64,000 bases of DNA from Nocardia altamirensis NBRC 108246 (lineage in GTDB: Bacteria; Actinomycetota; Actinomycetes; Mycobacteriales; Mycobacteriaceae), in contig NZ_BDAY01000013.1 of assembly GCF_001612685.1 (NCBI RefSeq), positions 22,097 to 86,096 on the forward strand, given 5' to 3'. Numbering within the stretch: position 1 is the stretch's first letter; each line of letters opens with the position of its first letter. The notes beneath the pieces were generated by a model, which was not told the DNA's origin, did not search any database, and saw only the letters and a list, made by a program, of their open reading frames with translations. The translations under genes were made by a program, and so were the position numbers. This document shows positions 1 to 8,581 of this stretch, piece after piece.

Positions 1-924
1 GTCATCGCGGACGGCACCTACGCCAGGCTCTACGCCGAGTGGGTGCCGAGGGAGCTGCCGCCGGGCTGGAAGCCGGGTTCCAAGGCGGCGCCGCTGCCGC
101 AGCTGCCGGACTTCGCGGCCATTGCCGCCGAACGCAAGCCCGCCGACGCCGCCGACAACGCGCCGAAATCCACGCTGCAGCAACTGCGCGACACGTTCTT
201 CGATTGGTCGTTGTACCGCAAGGCGTTCCCCGACCTGTTCAAGACGGGTCTGCCGAATACCCTGATCCTTGCGGTGGTTTCGGGTGTGCTCGGCACTGTC
301 CTCGGCATGTTGCTCGCGGTGGCAGGCATCGCGCGGACGCGCTGGCTGCGCTGGCCTGCCCGGGTCTACACCGACATTTTCCGCGGGCTGCCCGCGGTGG
401 TGATCATCCTGCTGATCGGCCTCGGCATCGGCCCGGTCGCCCGCAGCATCACCGGAAACAACCCGTACTGGCTCGGCGCGGTAGCGCTTGCATTGTTGGC
501 ATCGGCCTATATCGGCGAGATCTTCCGTTCCGGTATCCAGTCCGTCGAGCCGGGCCAGCTGGAGGCGGCGCGTGCCATCGGGTTCGGCTACCGGCAGGCA
601 ATGACCTTGGTGGTGATCCCGCAGGGCGTCCGCCGGGTGCTGCCCGCGCTGATGAACCAGTTCATCGCGCTGATCAAGGACTCCTCGCTGATCTACTTCC
701 TCGGCCTGCTCGCCACCCAGCGCGAGCTGTTCGCGGTCGGCCGCGACCTCAACGCGCAGACCGGAAACCTCTCTCCGCTGGTCGCCGCCGGTCTGGTGTA
801 CCTGCTGCTGACCATCCCGCTCACCCACCTGGTGAACTACATCGACCGCCGCATGCGCACCGGTCGGCCGGACCGGCCGATCGACCAGGTCGAGGCCGCC
901 ACGATCACGGAAGGGCGCGGTTAG
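1..924 (+). CDS. Amino-acid ABC transporter permease, probably fused to a substrate-binding domain (5' partial)
   Basis: Polar amino-acid importer subunit of the inner membrane, His/Glu/Gln type. The frame is open from base 1. Its first residues (VIADGTYARLYAEW) resemble the C-terminal end of a family 3 extracellular binding domain, so the gene starts outside the window and is probably a binding-protein/permease fusion. The GTG at 43 lies inside this frame and is unlikely to be the true start. The rest is a typical permease: a first membrane segment around NTLILAVVSGVLG, more hydrophobic segments, and the cytoplasmic EAA loop (EAARAIGFGYRQA) that docks the ATPase. The ATPase gene follows after 2 nt. 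The specific amino acid cannot be told. Confidence 0.9.
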   Translation, partial: VIADGTYARLYAEWVPRELPPGWKPGSKAAPLPQLPDFAAIAAERKPADAADNAPKSTLQQLRDTFFDWSLYRKAFPDLFKTGLPNTLILAVVSGVLGTVLGMLLAVAGIARTRWLRWPARVYTDIFRGLPAVVIILLIGLGIGPVARSITGNNPYWLGAVALALLASAYIGEIFRSGIQSVEPGQLEAARAIGFGYRQAMTLVVIPQGVRRVLPALMNQFIALIKDSSLIYFLGLLATQRELFAVGRDLNAQTGNLSPLVAAGLVYLLLTIPLTHLVNYIDRRMRTGRPDRPIDQVEAATITEGRG

Positions 925-926
925 AG

Positions 927-1652
927 ATGAGTGCCTCCCTCACCGGTACCGGTTTGCATCTGCGGCTCGGACACAATCATGTGTTGCGCGGCATCGACAT
1001 TCACGTCGACGCGGGCAAGACCACGACGGTCATCGGCCCGTCCGGCTCCGGCAAGTCGACGCTGCTGCGCGTGCTGAACCGGCTGCACGAGCCGGATCAG
1101 GGTGATGTGCTGCTCGACGGCAAGTCCGTGCTCACCGAGGACCCGGACCGGCTGCGGCAGCGCATCGGCATGGTGTTCCAGCATTTCAACCTGTTCCCGC
1201 ACAAGAGCGTTGCCGACAATGTCGCGCTCGGCCCGCGCAAGCTGCGCGGGTTGTCCAAGGAGGCGGCGCGTGCGGTCGCGGCGGAGCAACTCGAGATTGT
1301 CGGCCTTGCCGACAAACTCGACGCGCGGCCCGCGAATCTGTCCGGCGGACAACAGCAACGGGTCGCCATCGCCCGTGCGCTGGCGATGAAACCCGAGATC
1401 ATGTTCTTCGACGAGGCCACCTCGGCGCTCGACCCCGAGCTGGTGAAGGGCGTGCTCGCGCTGATGGCCGATCTCGCCTCCGGCGGCATGTCGATGATCG
1501 TGGTCACCCATGAAATGGGGTTCGCCCGCACCGTGTCCGACAGCGTCGTTTTCATGGACGAGGGCCAGGTCGTCGAGACGGGAACGCCCGATGCCCTTTT
1601 CGACAGCGCCGAGACGCCGCGACTGCAGCGTTTTCTGTCCCAGGTGCTGTAG
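927..1652 (+). CDS. Amino-acid ABC transporter ATP-binding protein (GlnQ-like)
   Basis: ATPase that powers the importer whose permease lies just upstream; 241 residues, the usual size for the family. Visible motifs are Walker A GPSGSGKS (residues 37-44), Q-loop FQHFNLF, signature LSGGQQQR, Walker B IMFFDEAT, D-loop SALDPE and H-loop VTHE. The ATG at 927 was chosen because it follows the permease stop by 2 nt, giving a coupled operon, and because the usual N-terminus of the family begins there. Substrate is probably glutamine, glutamate or another polar amino acid. The family is certain; the substrate is not. Confidence 0.95.
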   Translation: MSASLTGTGLHLRLGHNHVLRGIDIHVDAGKTTTVIGPSGSGKSTLLRVLNRLHEPDQGDVLLDGKSVLTEDPDRLRQRIGMVFQHFNLFPHKSVADNVALGPRKLRGLSKEAARAVAAEQLEIVGLADKLDARPANLSGGQQQRVAIARALAMKPEIMFFDEATSALDPELVKGVLALMADLASGGMSMIVVTHEMGFARTVSDSVVFMDEGQVVETGTPDALFDSAETPRLQRFLSQVL

Positions 1653-1752
1653 CGTCGCCTAGCGCACCCTTGGTTAACTCCATTGATGCGCACCTGTTAA
1701 TGTGTTGTCGCTCACATATCCATCTGTCCACGCGAGGAAAGAGGGAGATCTG

Positions 1753-2049
1753 ATGACAACAGCGCACATGGAGCACACCGCGCACGACCACGCGCACGGC
1801 CCCAATTGCGGCCACACCGCGGTCGAGCACGGTGACCACGTCGACTACGCCCACGATGGCCATCTGCACCGCGAGCACGACGGCCACTACGACGAGTGCG
1901 AGCCGAGTGGCCATGTCGAACACGCCGGCCACGACCACGTGCACGGGCCGGACTGCGGCCACGAGGCCGTGCAGCACGGCGACCACGTCGACTACTTGCA
2001 CGACGGCCACCGCCACGCCGCCCACAACGGGCACTACGACGACCACTGA
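1753..2049 (+). CDS. Histidine-rich metal-binding protein with internal duplication
   Basis: A 98-residue acidic protein with 27 histidines. It consists of two similar blocks of about 38 residues, each reading roughly HDHxHGPxCGH, then HGDHVDYxHDGHxH. At DNA level the blocks start near 1783 and 1930, 147 bp apart. It has no signal peptide or membrane segment, so it is probably a cytoplasmic zinc, nickel or cobalt buffer or chaperone. Similar small proteins in mycobacteria and nocardiae are often labelled zinc transporter permease, which the sequence does not support. The ATG at 1753 is preceded by an AAAGAGGGAG ribosome-binding site; earlier in-frame starts lack one. No neighbouring metal transporter is present. 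Confidence 0.8.
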   Translation: MTTAHMEHTAHDHAHGPNCGHTAVEHGDHVDYAHDGHLHREHDGHYDECEPSGHVEHAGHDHVHGPDCGHEAVQHGDHVDYLHDGHRHAAHNGHYDDH

Positions 2050-2132
2050 GATCGCCCATGGTCGCGGAACAGGATTGCTTCCGCGACCACAGGCGGGCGG
2101 CATCGTCGGTGTGAGGTTCTAGAGTCGAGTCC

Positions 2133-2972
2133 GTGATCGAGGCAATCGAGATTCCTACCGCTGCGGGCACCTTCGATGCGCTGGCCTGCGGGGACGTCGG
2201 CGGGCGGGAAGTCATGCTGCTGCATGGGTTTCCGGAGTCGGCCATCGAGTGGGAGTTTCAGCTTCGCGCGCTCGGCGGCGGCGGATGCCACGTGGTCGCG
2301 CCTGATCAGCGCGGGTATTCGGCCGGGGTGCGGCCGACTCAGGTCGCCGACTATCGGCTCGAAGAGCTGGTCGGCGACGTCACCGCGATCGCGGACGCAC
2401 TGGGTTGGCAGCGCTTCGATCTGGTCGGGCACGACTGGGGTGCCTACGTCGGGTGGGCGGCAGCGGCGGAACTGCCTGAGCGGATCCGCAGCTTCACCGC
2501 GGTGTCTTTCCCGCACCCCGCCGCATTCTTGCGGGCGATGACCGAGGACGAGGACCAGGCGCAGCGCTCGCAGTACTTCGCACTGCTACGCAAGCCGCGA
2601 GTCGCCGAGCGGGCACTGCTCATGGACGACGGCGCTGGGCTTCGGAAGATCTTCGAATGGAAGATCCCGGAGGAGCGCGTCGACGAGTACGTGCACCGGT
2701 TCAGCCAGCCGGACGCGCTGACCGCCGCGTTGAATTGGTATCGGGCGATGCACCTGTCCGGCCCGACCGCGCCGGTGACAGTGCCGACCCTCTACGTGTG
2801 GAGCACCGACGACACCACGGTCGGCTCCACCGCGGCGTTGGCCACCGAGAAATATGTGACCGGACCCTACCGATTCGAAATGGTCGAGGAAGTGTCGCAC
2901 TGGATTCCGGAGCAGGCGCCGGAGGAGCTGACCCGCTTGATCATGCAACACCTGCTCGCGCACCGTTCTTGA
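2133..2972 (+). CDS. Alpha/beta hydrolase, epoxide hydrolase-like
   Basis: Soluble 279-residue alpha/beta-hydrolase. It shows the oxyanion-loop motif HGFPES (31-36), DQRGYS (58-63), the nucleophile elbow GHDWGA with Asp101 in the nucleophile position, and a late SHW histidine. An aspartate nucleophile in GHDWG is typical of soluble epoxide hydrolases and fluoroacetate dehalogenase relatives rather than esterases. The start is GTG at 2133. It stands alone between the His-rich gene and another hydrolase on the same strand. The substrate is unknown. Confidence 0.85.
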   Translation: MIEAIEIPTAAGTFDALACGDVGGREVMLLHGFPESAIEWEFQLRALGGGGCHVVAPDQRGYSAGVRPTQVADYRLEELVGDVTAIADALGWQRFDLVGHDWGAYVGWAAAAELPERIRSFTAVSFPHPAAFLRAMTEDEDQAQRSQYFALLRKPRVAERALLMDDGAGLRKIFEWKIPEERVDEYVHRFSQPDALTAALNWYRAMHLSGPTAPVTVPTLYVWSTDDTTVGSTAALATEKYVTGPYRFEMVEEVSHWIPEQAPEELTRLIMQHLLAHRS

Positions 2973-3075
2973 CGTGGTTGGGCGAACCGGATTCGTGCAG
3001 GCACCACATCATTAGACTGGGATTGCAAGCGCCACATTGCGTTCGGTGGGGAACGTAGTCCGCGAGGGGACTGTG

Positions 3076-4128
3076 ATGTCGTACGAATGGCCGTTGGATC
3101 CCGAAGACCTGTTCGTCGAACGGTATCCGCAGATGTTACGCAGCGGCCTGACCACCACCGATGTCCGCGAGGTCCGCGCGGCGGTCGTCGAGATGTGGCC
3201 GGACGCCCCTGGCGGCTGGGTCTACGAATGGTCGAAGCTCGCCGCGCACTATGCGGCGGACGGACGGCATGATCGGGCCGCGGCGGCCTACGGGTGGGCG
3301 AAGTTTCCCTGTCTCGCCGACGAGGCCAAGCGTGAGGCCCTCGATCGCCAGCTGGCGCAATATCTGCTTGCGGCACCGGGTTTCGGCGTCGAGTTCGAGC
3401 GGCGGATCCTGCGGCTGCCGTATCGCGACGGCACGACCGCGGTGCCCGTGCACCTGTTCACACCGCCCGAACTGCCCGACACCGCACCGGTGCTGCTGGC
3501 CAGCGGCGGTGTTGACACCTGGAAGATGGACCTGCACAGCCTGTTCGTCTTCTTCGCCATGCAGACCGGAGTCCGGTTGCTGGCCTTCGATATTCCGGGC
3601 ACCGGCGAGAGCGCCGTTGCGATGTGCGCCGACGAGGGCGGCCAGCTGGTGGACGGCCTGATCGAGGTGGCCCGAAAACTCGGCGGCGGCAAGGTCGCTC
3701 ACCTCGGCATCTCGATGGGTGGCTACTACTCGGCCCGCTCGGGCCTGTCCGGTGCGGTCGACGCCGCCCTGGTCCTCGGCGGCCCGGTCGAGCGCGCGTT
3801 CACCGAGGACCACCGGTGGCGATACGGGATGTCCGGCATCATCGGCAATGCGCTCGGCTTCGACGCACCACCCACCGACGCCGCCCGCGCCGAAGCGCTG
3901 CACGGGTTCTCGCTGCGTCCGCTGCTGGACAAGGACGACAACGCGCCCATGCTCGTCATCAACGGGGCCGACGATGTCCATGTCCCGCAACACGACACGC
4001 TGGTCTTCTCGGGTCGCCGCAGTACGGAGGTCGCGCTGCTTCCCGGCACCGGCCATTGCGCGACCAGCGAATTGGCGCAGGTCGTGCCGCGGATGACCGG
4101 CTGGCTCAGCGCGACGCTTGCGTCATGA
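3076..4128 (+). CDS. Alpha/beta hydrolase, FrsA-like esterase family
   Basis: About 350 residues. An N-terminal helical region of roughly 120 residues (WSKLAAHYAADGRHD onward) precedes an alpha/beta-hydrolase domain with nucleophile elbow GISMGG, an acid region GADDVHVP and a terminal GTGHC histidine. This layout matches the DUF1100/FrsA esterase family, whose members act on unknown acyl substrates. The ATG at 3076 (or GTG at 3073) follows a GAGGGG ribosome-binding site; the upstream start at 3037 has none. No signal peptide is present. The physiological substrate is unknown. Confidence 0.8.
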   Translation: MSYEWPLDPEDLFVERYPQMLRSGLTTTDVREVRAAVVEMWPDAPGGWVYEWSKLAAHYAADGRHDRAAAAYGWAKFPCLADEAKREALDRQLAQYLLAAPGFGVEFERRILRLPYRDGTTAVPVHLFTPPELPDTAPVLLASGGVDTWKMDLHSLFVFFAMQTGVRLLAFDIPGTGESAVAMCADEGGQLVDGLIEVARKLGGGKVAHLGISMGGYYSARSGLSGAVDAALVLGGPVERAFTEDHRWRYGMSGIIGNALGFDAPPTDAARAEALHGFSLRPLLDKDDNAPMLVINGADDVHVPQHDTLVFSGRRSTEVALLPGTGHCATSELAQVVPRMTGWLSATLAS

Positions 4129-4205
4129 GTGCGCCGAGGTCACAGCATTCGATGATCTTGGTGACGATTCGATGACACGCCGATCCGTTCGGCGCACCGC
4201 TCCGA

Positions 4206-4499
4206 ATGCGGAGCATGCCCACGAGTACACGCAACCTGCATGAGCTGCCAACGGAGATCGCCACCGTCATCCGTGCGGTTGTCGCGACCGGCGAAGACGC
4301 GGTCATCGCCGACGGCGGCACCGAGATCGCGGTGATCATGTCGATCGCCGACTACGAGCGACTGCACGAGTACGCCGATATGGCCGACGCCGCGCGGCCG
4401 GGCTACGTCGGCGAGAGCGAGGTCAAGGCGATGTCCATCGCGGAGATGCTCAATGTGCTCGGTGTCGACCCGACGGCGGTCCGCACGTTCCGAGACTGA
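4206..4499 (+). CDS. Phd/YefM-like antitoxin, apparently orphan
   Basis: Small protein of up to 97 residues with the compact Phd/YefM signature: LPTEIATVIRAVVATGEDAVI, then AVIMSIADYERL. It has an acidic C-terminal tail of about 45 residues where a toxin-binding segment would sit. ATG codons at 4206 and 4215 are both possible. No RelE, Doc or PIN toxin lies beside it: the next gene is convergent and its stop begins 2 nt after this stop. It could be a solitary antitoxin, a regulator, or the survivor of a decayed toxin-antitoxin pair. Confidence 0.6.
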   Translation: MRSMPTSTRNLHELPTEIATVIRAVVATGEDAVIADGGTEIAVIMSIADYERLHEYADMADAARPGYVGESEVKAMSIAEMLNVLGVDPTAVRTFRD

Positions 4500-4500
4500 T

Positions 4501-5784
4501 CTATACCTGGAAGGTGGCGAAGGCCGACCACAGCAGTGGCGAGTGCTCGATGGTGCGTTCGGTGCGCCAGGCACTCAACTGCTTGCGTTGCCATTCGGCA
4601 AGGGCAGCAACCGGATCCGGCTGCTCGTGCGCCGCATCGATGGCGCAGATGGCCTGCTGCAGCGGGGTCGCCTCGGGTGGCGCGCCCGCGATGCGATGGA
4701 AGGCGAGGTCGGTCGGCAGCGGCCAGCGGCTGGCCGTCACCAGCTCGGCGCCGCCGCTGATCATGGCGGCGGTGAGGCCGAGCGCCTCGGTGAAGCGCAA
4801 GTCGCCGCCGCTTTCGCAGGCGATGAGCGCGACCCGGCTCGGGATCGGCCAAAGATCGTGCCCAGCAGTGGGTTCCACGGTCAGTGTGTGCGTGCCGAGC
4901 AGGAAGTCCTTGGCGGACAACGGGCGATGGGCGCGGGTCGGGGCGGCGAAGCCGAGTGTGTCGGCGGTGCAGGCCAGATGGAGTTCGGCCGCCTCGCTCT
5001 GCCCCGATTCCGGTGCCGCAGCCGTGACGTGGCCGACGTAGACGAGCCGGCTTGCGCCCGCGCGCAGTGCGGCGCTGAGCCACTCGCGGTCGACATCGGT
5101 CCGGCGGAAGACCTCCGTCGGATCGGCCACTGCGGGGCACAGCCTGTCGTGTGCCGCGTAGTCGGCGATGCGTTGGGCCAGTGGGGCATCCGCCGTCATC
5201 CGGCCGAGCACCGAGCCGAGCAACGAGTCGGCGCGGAAGCCGGGGATGCGCGGGTCGAGCACCGCGACGATCGGTGCGCCGTTGGCGTCGGCCCAGGTGC
5301 GCGCGGGACGCCCTGGCGCATGCGCGATGCTCGCCGGCGCCAGCAGGCTGACGTCGGCGATGTCGATCAACCGCACCTCGGGGCCTGGCGCGATGAGCTC
5401 CCACGGCACCTGGGCCACCCGCGGCGATGGTTGCAGCCGAAGGTGCGGGCGCACGCCACGCTGATACAGCTCGTACAGCTGGGCGGCCAGGGCCTGAGGG
5501 AGCAGGGCTCGGGAAAGAGCCTGGGCGACTAGGTATTCGGCGTCGTAGTCGGCGAATGCGCCGGTGGTCATGGCGCGTTCGACGCCGCCGGGTTCGGCCG
5601 GGTTCGGCAGGGCGGCGGCCAGTCGGTGCACGGCCTCGAGCACCGGTTCACCGGGCAGCATGGCGGCGCCGCGCGGTGCGGTGTCCCCGGTCCACCGCCA
5701 GGACATGTACACATCGCCCGCGTCGGCCATGCGCACCACGACGGTCGGTTGCTGTGCGGTCATCGGGTCAACACCAGCGGTCAT
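4501..5784 (-). CDS. CHAT domain (caspase-like) protease
   Basis: A 427-residue protein ending in a CHAT domain, the caspase-clan peptidase fold. The expected dyad is visible: His252 in RLVYVGHV and Cys323 in VALIACESGGD, followed by the characteristic MISGGAELVTASRWPLPT stretch. The N-terminal 160 residues carry no recognised domain. The start at 5784 overlaps the stop of the TPR gene as ATGA, so the two are translationally coupled. CHAT proteases with TPR partners act in programmed cell death and in type III-E CRISPR (Csx29) in other bacteria. Here there is no CRISPR context, so substrate and trigger are unknown. Confidence 0.8.
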   Translation of the reverse strand: MTAGVDPMTAQQPTVVVRMADAGDVYMSWRWTGDTAPRGAAMLPGEPVLEAVHRLAAALPNPAEPGGVERAMTTGAFADYDAEYLVAQALSRALLPQALAAQLYELYQRGVRPHLRLQPSPRVAQVPWELIAPGPEVRLIDIADVSLLAPASIAHAPGRPARTWADANGAPIVAVLDPRIPGFRADSLLGSVLGRMTADAPLAQRIADYAAHDRLCPAVADPTEVFRRTDVDREWLSAALRAGASRLVYVGHVTAAAPESGQSEAAELHLACTADTLGFAAPTRAHRPLSAKDFLLGTHTLTVEPTAGHDLWPIPSRVALIACESGGDLRFTEALGLTAAMISGGAELVTASRWPLPTDLAFHRIAGAPPEATPLQQAICAIDAAHEQPDPVAALAEWQRKQLSAWRTERTIEHSPLLWSAFATFQV

Positions 5785-7355
5785 ACGGTCAGCACCAGAT
5801 CGTCTCGGATCGCGCGGCCATACCGTTGTTCGGCCGCTTCTATGTAGGGAGCCAACGCGATTCGGCCCTCCGCCGCCAAGGCGAGGCGCGGTGGCGGGGA
5901 GACCGGCAGTCCGGCGCTCGCCGCGACCCCGGCCAGCGCCACACCCAACCGCACGGGGACGGCAGCTGGCGCGAGGGGTGCGTGGAGTGTGGTGGCACCC
6001 GGTTGGGTGGCGGGGTCGACCGGTGGCTCCGGTAGTTGGAACGGCAGCTGCGTGATGTGACCGCCTTCGGCCCGGTCGATGTTCACGGTGGTGCCCGCGC
6101 ACTGTGTTTCGATCAGGTCGGCGAGCAGTAGTCCGTTGCCCGTCAAGTAGGCGAAGCGGAACGCCAATCGCATGGCAGGGTCGGCGATCTGGCGGTTCCA
6201 TAGGTCGCGCTGGGTGCCGGTGGGCAGGGTGTAGCGCACGGCGTCGATGGCGAGCGCCGCCGGGACGGCGAGGCCGACCGCCGCGGTGAGCACCTCGATC
6301 GACGGCGTCTGTTCGGCCTCGATCGTTGCGTCGATCGCACCCTCCAACAACGTGGCATGCCAGTAATCGAGCTGGGCACAATGCATGCCGAGTCCATGTG
6401 CGGCGTAGATCTGGAACGCTTCGGCGAGCAACTGCTCGCACTCCTCGGGCCGTCCCGTTTTGAAGGCCACGGTCGACAACCGGATGCGCAGGTCGGCGGC
6501 GTCGAGCACCGCACCGGACGCGACGAAATACGCGAGACTGCGGCCGTAGAGGTCTGCGGCTTTGGCGAGATCGTCGCGACCCTCCGCAAGGAACGCCATG
6601 GTCTTGAGCCCGATTCCGGCGCGGTAGCCGAGCCCGGCCTGCTCGAAATACTGCTGACTGGCCTGCAACGGCGCCTCGGCCGCGTCGAGGCGGTCACTGC
6701 GGACGAACATGGTGGCCAGATTCTGCTGCGTCTCGGCGACGGCATTACGGTCGCCCGCCGAGTCGAACGCCGCGAGGGCCTGCTCGGCGAAGTCGATGCC
6801 GAGCTCGCGCCGCCCGGTCTCGAAATGCGTTGCGGCCAGGTTCATCAGCGGATGCCCGGCCAGGTGCGGTGCGAAACGTAAAGCCGCGTCGAGAGATTCG
6901 GTGGCCAGCTCGGCGGCGTAGGCCCACTGCTGCCGATGCATGGCGACGGCGGTCAACGACAGCAGGCACGCGACGCGCAGCACGCCCTGGTCAGTACTGT
7001 CTGCCAGCAATTCACGCGCCTGCTCCAACGCGGCCTGCGCCTCGTCGAGCTCGCCGAGGTGCTGTAACGCCTGCGACATGTTGACCAGCGCACTGGGCCG
7101 AAGTCGCGGCGCATCAGCAGGCATCTCCGCCAAAGCCTCCCGGTACAGGCCGAGTGCCTTGGTGTGCTCACCGAGTTCGTCGGCCATGCTCGCCGCATTG
7201 ACCATCGCGCTCAGGCGCATAGTGCCGGTGAGAGTGCGGGCCGCATCTTCGAAGATGCGCAACGCCCCTGTCGTGTCGCCGCGGGAGTACGCATCGGCGC
7301 CCGCGGCGAGCAGGGCCGTGCCCTCGTCAGGTGTTTCGTCGTCAGCGGAGGTCAT
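5781..7355 (-). CDS. TPR-repeat protein, partner of the CHAT protease
   Basis: A 524-residue protein. From about residue 15 to 330 it is built of tandem degenerate TPR helices, for example GALRIFEDAARTLTGTMRLSAM and KALGLYREALAEMPADAP. The C-terminal 150 residues are Pro/Ala-rich. It probably forms a superhelical scaffold or sensor that binds and controls the downstream CHAT protease, with which it shares an ATGA overlap. The ATG at 7355 was chosen because the family-like part starts there and because its first residues (MTSADDE) match those of the micro-gene just upstream. It has no signal peptide. Confidence 0.75.
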   Translation of the reverse strand: MTSADDETPDEGTALLAAGADAYSRGDTTGALRIFEDAARTLTGTMRLSAMVNAASMADELGEHTKALGLYREALAEMPADAPRLRPSALVNMSQALQHLGELDEAQAALEQARELLADSTDQGVLRVACLLSLTAVAMHRQQWAYAAELATESLDAALRFAPHLAGHPLMNLAATHFETGRRELGIDFAEQALAAFDSAGDRNAVAETQQNLATMFVRSDRLDAAEAPLQASQQYFEQAGLGYRAGIGLKTMAFLAEGRDDLAKAADLYGRSLAYFVASGAVLDAADLRIRLSTVAFKTGRPEECEQLLAEAFQIYAAHGLGMHCAQLDYWHATLLEGAIDATIEAEQTPSIEVLTAAVGLAVPAALAIDAVRYTLPTGTQRDLWNRQIADPAMRLAFRFAYLTGNGLLLADLIETQCAGTTVNIDRAEGGHITQLPFQLPEPPVDPATQPGATTLHAPLAPAAVPVRLGVALAGVAASAGLPVSPPPRLALAAEGRIALAPYIEAAEQRYGRAIRDDLVLTV

Positions 7356-7466
7356 GGCGGAAATCCGAATCGAAGAGGTCCGCCGAGGCGGCGACACAGC
7401 GGGCCGGGACGTTGTCGGGCAACTCGTTGTCAGCGGATGTCATGTCAGAAGTCCGATTCCGAGTCG
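7341..7466. repeat. Imperfect tandem duplication of a gene junction
   Basis: Segments 7341-7378 and 7429-7466 match at 29 of 38 positions, 88 bp apart. Each holds a stop-then-start junction on the minus strand with GTCAGCGGA next to the start codon. The 88-bp offset is not a multiple of three, so the copy between them reads as the 33-residue micro-gene. Confidence 0.6.
7342..7443 (-). CDS. 33-residue micro-gene at a duplicated gene junction
   Basis: A possible 33-residue peptide, MTSADNELPDNVPARCVAAS then ADLFDSDFRHDLR. Its start almost repeats the start of the TPR protein (MTSADDETPDEG), and its end resembles the DSESDF end of the upstream protein. Its ATG lies 2 nt beyond the upstream stop codon, and its stop overlaps the TPR start by 14 nt, so it would bridge translation through the operon. 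It may be a coupling leader peptide or simply a relic of a small tandem duplication. No function can be assigned. Confidence 0.35.
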   Translation of the reverse strand: MTSADNELPDNVPARCVAASADLFDSDFRHDLR

Positions 7467-8581
7467 GCTGCCGCGATTTCGGCGAGCAGAGGGAGATCGG
7501 CCGTGCTGCCCGGCGCTTCGGCCGCACGGCGCAGCCGGGCCGCGGCCAGCTCGCGCACGCGGCGGCGCAGTTCCGCCTCGTCGGCGGCGCGCGGTGACTG
7601 AATCCCCGTGGAAGCGGCTGATTCTGCGTCATCGGCAACGGCGCTATCGGCATCAGGCGTCGCGATTTCCGTGGCAGCGAGGGGATCAGCGATGTCGACG
7701 GCGTTGCGACCGACGCCTGGCACCGAGACTTCGACGGACAGAGCTGATTCCGCGCCCTCGGGTGCGGCGACCGTCGCACGCCAGGTGTCGCCGTTCAGCT
7801 CCATGGTCGCCGTCACGGCACCGGTTGCCGTGTGGATCAGCGCGTGTGGATGCAGGTGCGGTGGTACCTCACCGCGCAATTGCGGTGCGGCGACCGCCCG
7901 CACCTGGACCGTCGTTGTGCCTGCGACGCGCAGCACGTCCCAGGACACCGCGCGTTCGGAGGCATCGAGCAGGCCGGGCGGGCAACGGCGCCAATCCCAG
8001 CCGCCGGTCCCTCTGGCCAGGACGAGTGCGCCCGGTGGTGGCGTGGTCGAAGGCCCTGCGGCGAGGGCATAGTCCTCGGCGCGGCCAAGGGCCTCAGGCG
8101 CGAGCTGTCTCTCGTCCACCCAGAGGGGCGCATCGGCACCGTCGATGAGCATCTCGCACTCTTCGGCCAGCGCGGCGATCTCGTCGAGGAGCAGCCGGTC
8201 GTCCAAGGGTGCGATGGCCTCGATGATCGAGGCGGGCCACCATCGGGACGCCCAGTGCGCGTAGCCGAGCCGCCACGCGTTCGCGACGAGCTCAGGAAGG
8301 GCTGGGGCGGCAGGGAATTCGCCGGTGCTGCCCTCGTCCACCGCGAGAGCGACCGCTTCGCCGAACACTGCCCAGATCCACTCCTGCGCCTGCTCGGCAT
8401 CGTCGAGGACGGCGGCAGGCAGCCGCTGGTCGCCGAGCAGCCCCCAGGACAGGTGCCCGCCCAGCACTTCGAGCACCAGCGTATCGATCGCCGGTACCCC
8501 GTCGAGGACGGTCGGCGCGCCATCGGGTCCGATGACGACGAGGTCGTCGTCCAGCCGTCGGATGTGCACGATATCGAGCAT
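7445..8581 (-). CDS. Unrecognised protein of the CHAT operon (378 residues)
   Basis: I do not recognise this protein. It is acidic and soluble-looking with no signal peptide. The N-terminal third (MLDIVHIRRLDDDLVV onward) is compact with many Trp residues around 110-135 (AWRLGYAHWASRWWPASI). The middle looks beta-rich. The C-terminal 90 residues are Ala/Glu-rich and probably disordered (AESAASTGIQSPRAADEAEL). The start at 8581 overlaps the upstream stop as ATGA, so it is co-translated with the 459-residue protein and belongs to the CHAT/TPR operon. It may be an adaptor or substrate of the protease; that is inference from position only. Confidence 0.6.
   Translation of the reverse strand: MLDIVHIRRLDDDLVVIGPDGAPTVLDGVPAIDTLVLEVLGGHLSWGLLGDQRLPAAVLDDAEQAQEWIWAVFGEAVALAVDEGSTGEFPAAPALPELVANAWRLGYAHWASRWWPASIIEAIAPLDDRLLLDEIAALAEECEMLIDGADAPLWVDERQLAPEALGRAEDYALAAGPSTTPPPGALVLARGTGGWDWRRCPPGLLDASERAVSWDVLRVAGTTTVQVRAVAAPQLRGEVPPHLHPHALIHTATGAVTATMELNGDTWRATVAAPEGAESALSVEVSVPGVGRNAVDIADPLAATEIATPDADSAVADDAESAASTGIQSPRAADEAELRRRVRELAAARLRRAAEAPGSTADLPLLAEIAAADSESDF

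Noticed and set aside
1702..1752. N-terminal extension of the His-rich protein from 1702
   Set aside because: No ribosome-binding site at 1702, whereas the ATG at 1753 has a good one and the duplicated His pattern starts just after it.
4129..4197. Inverted repeat GTGCGCCGA / TCGGCGCAC as a terminator
   Set aside because: The 51-nt loop is too long for a convincing terminator and there is no T-run.
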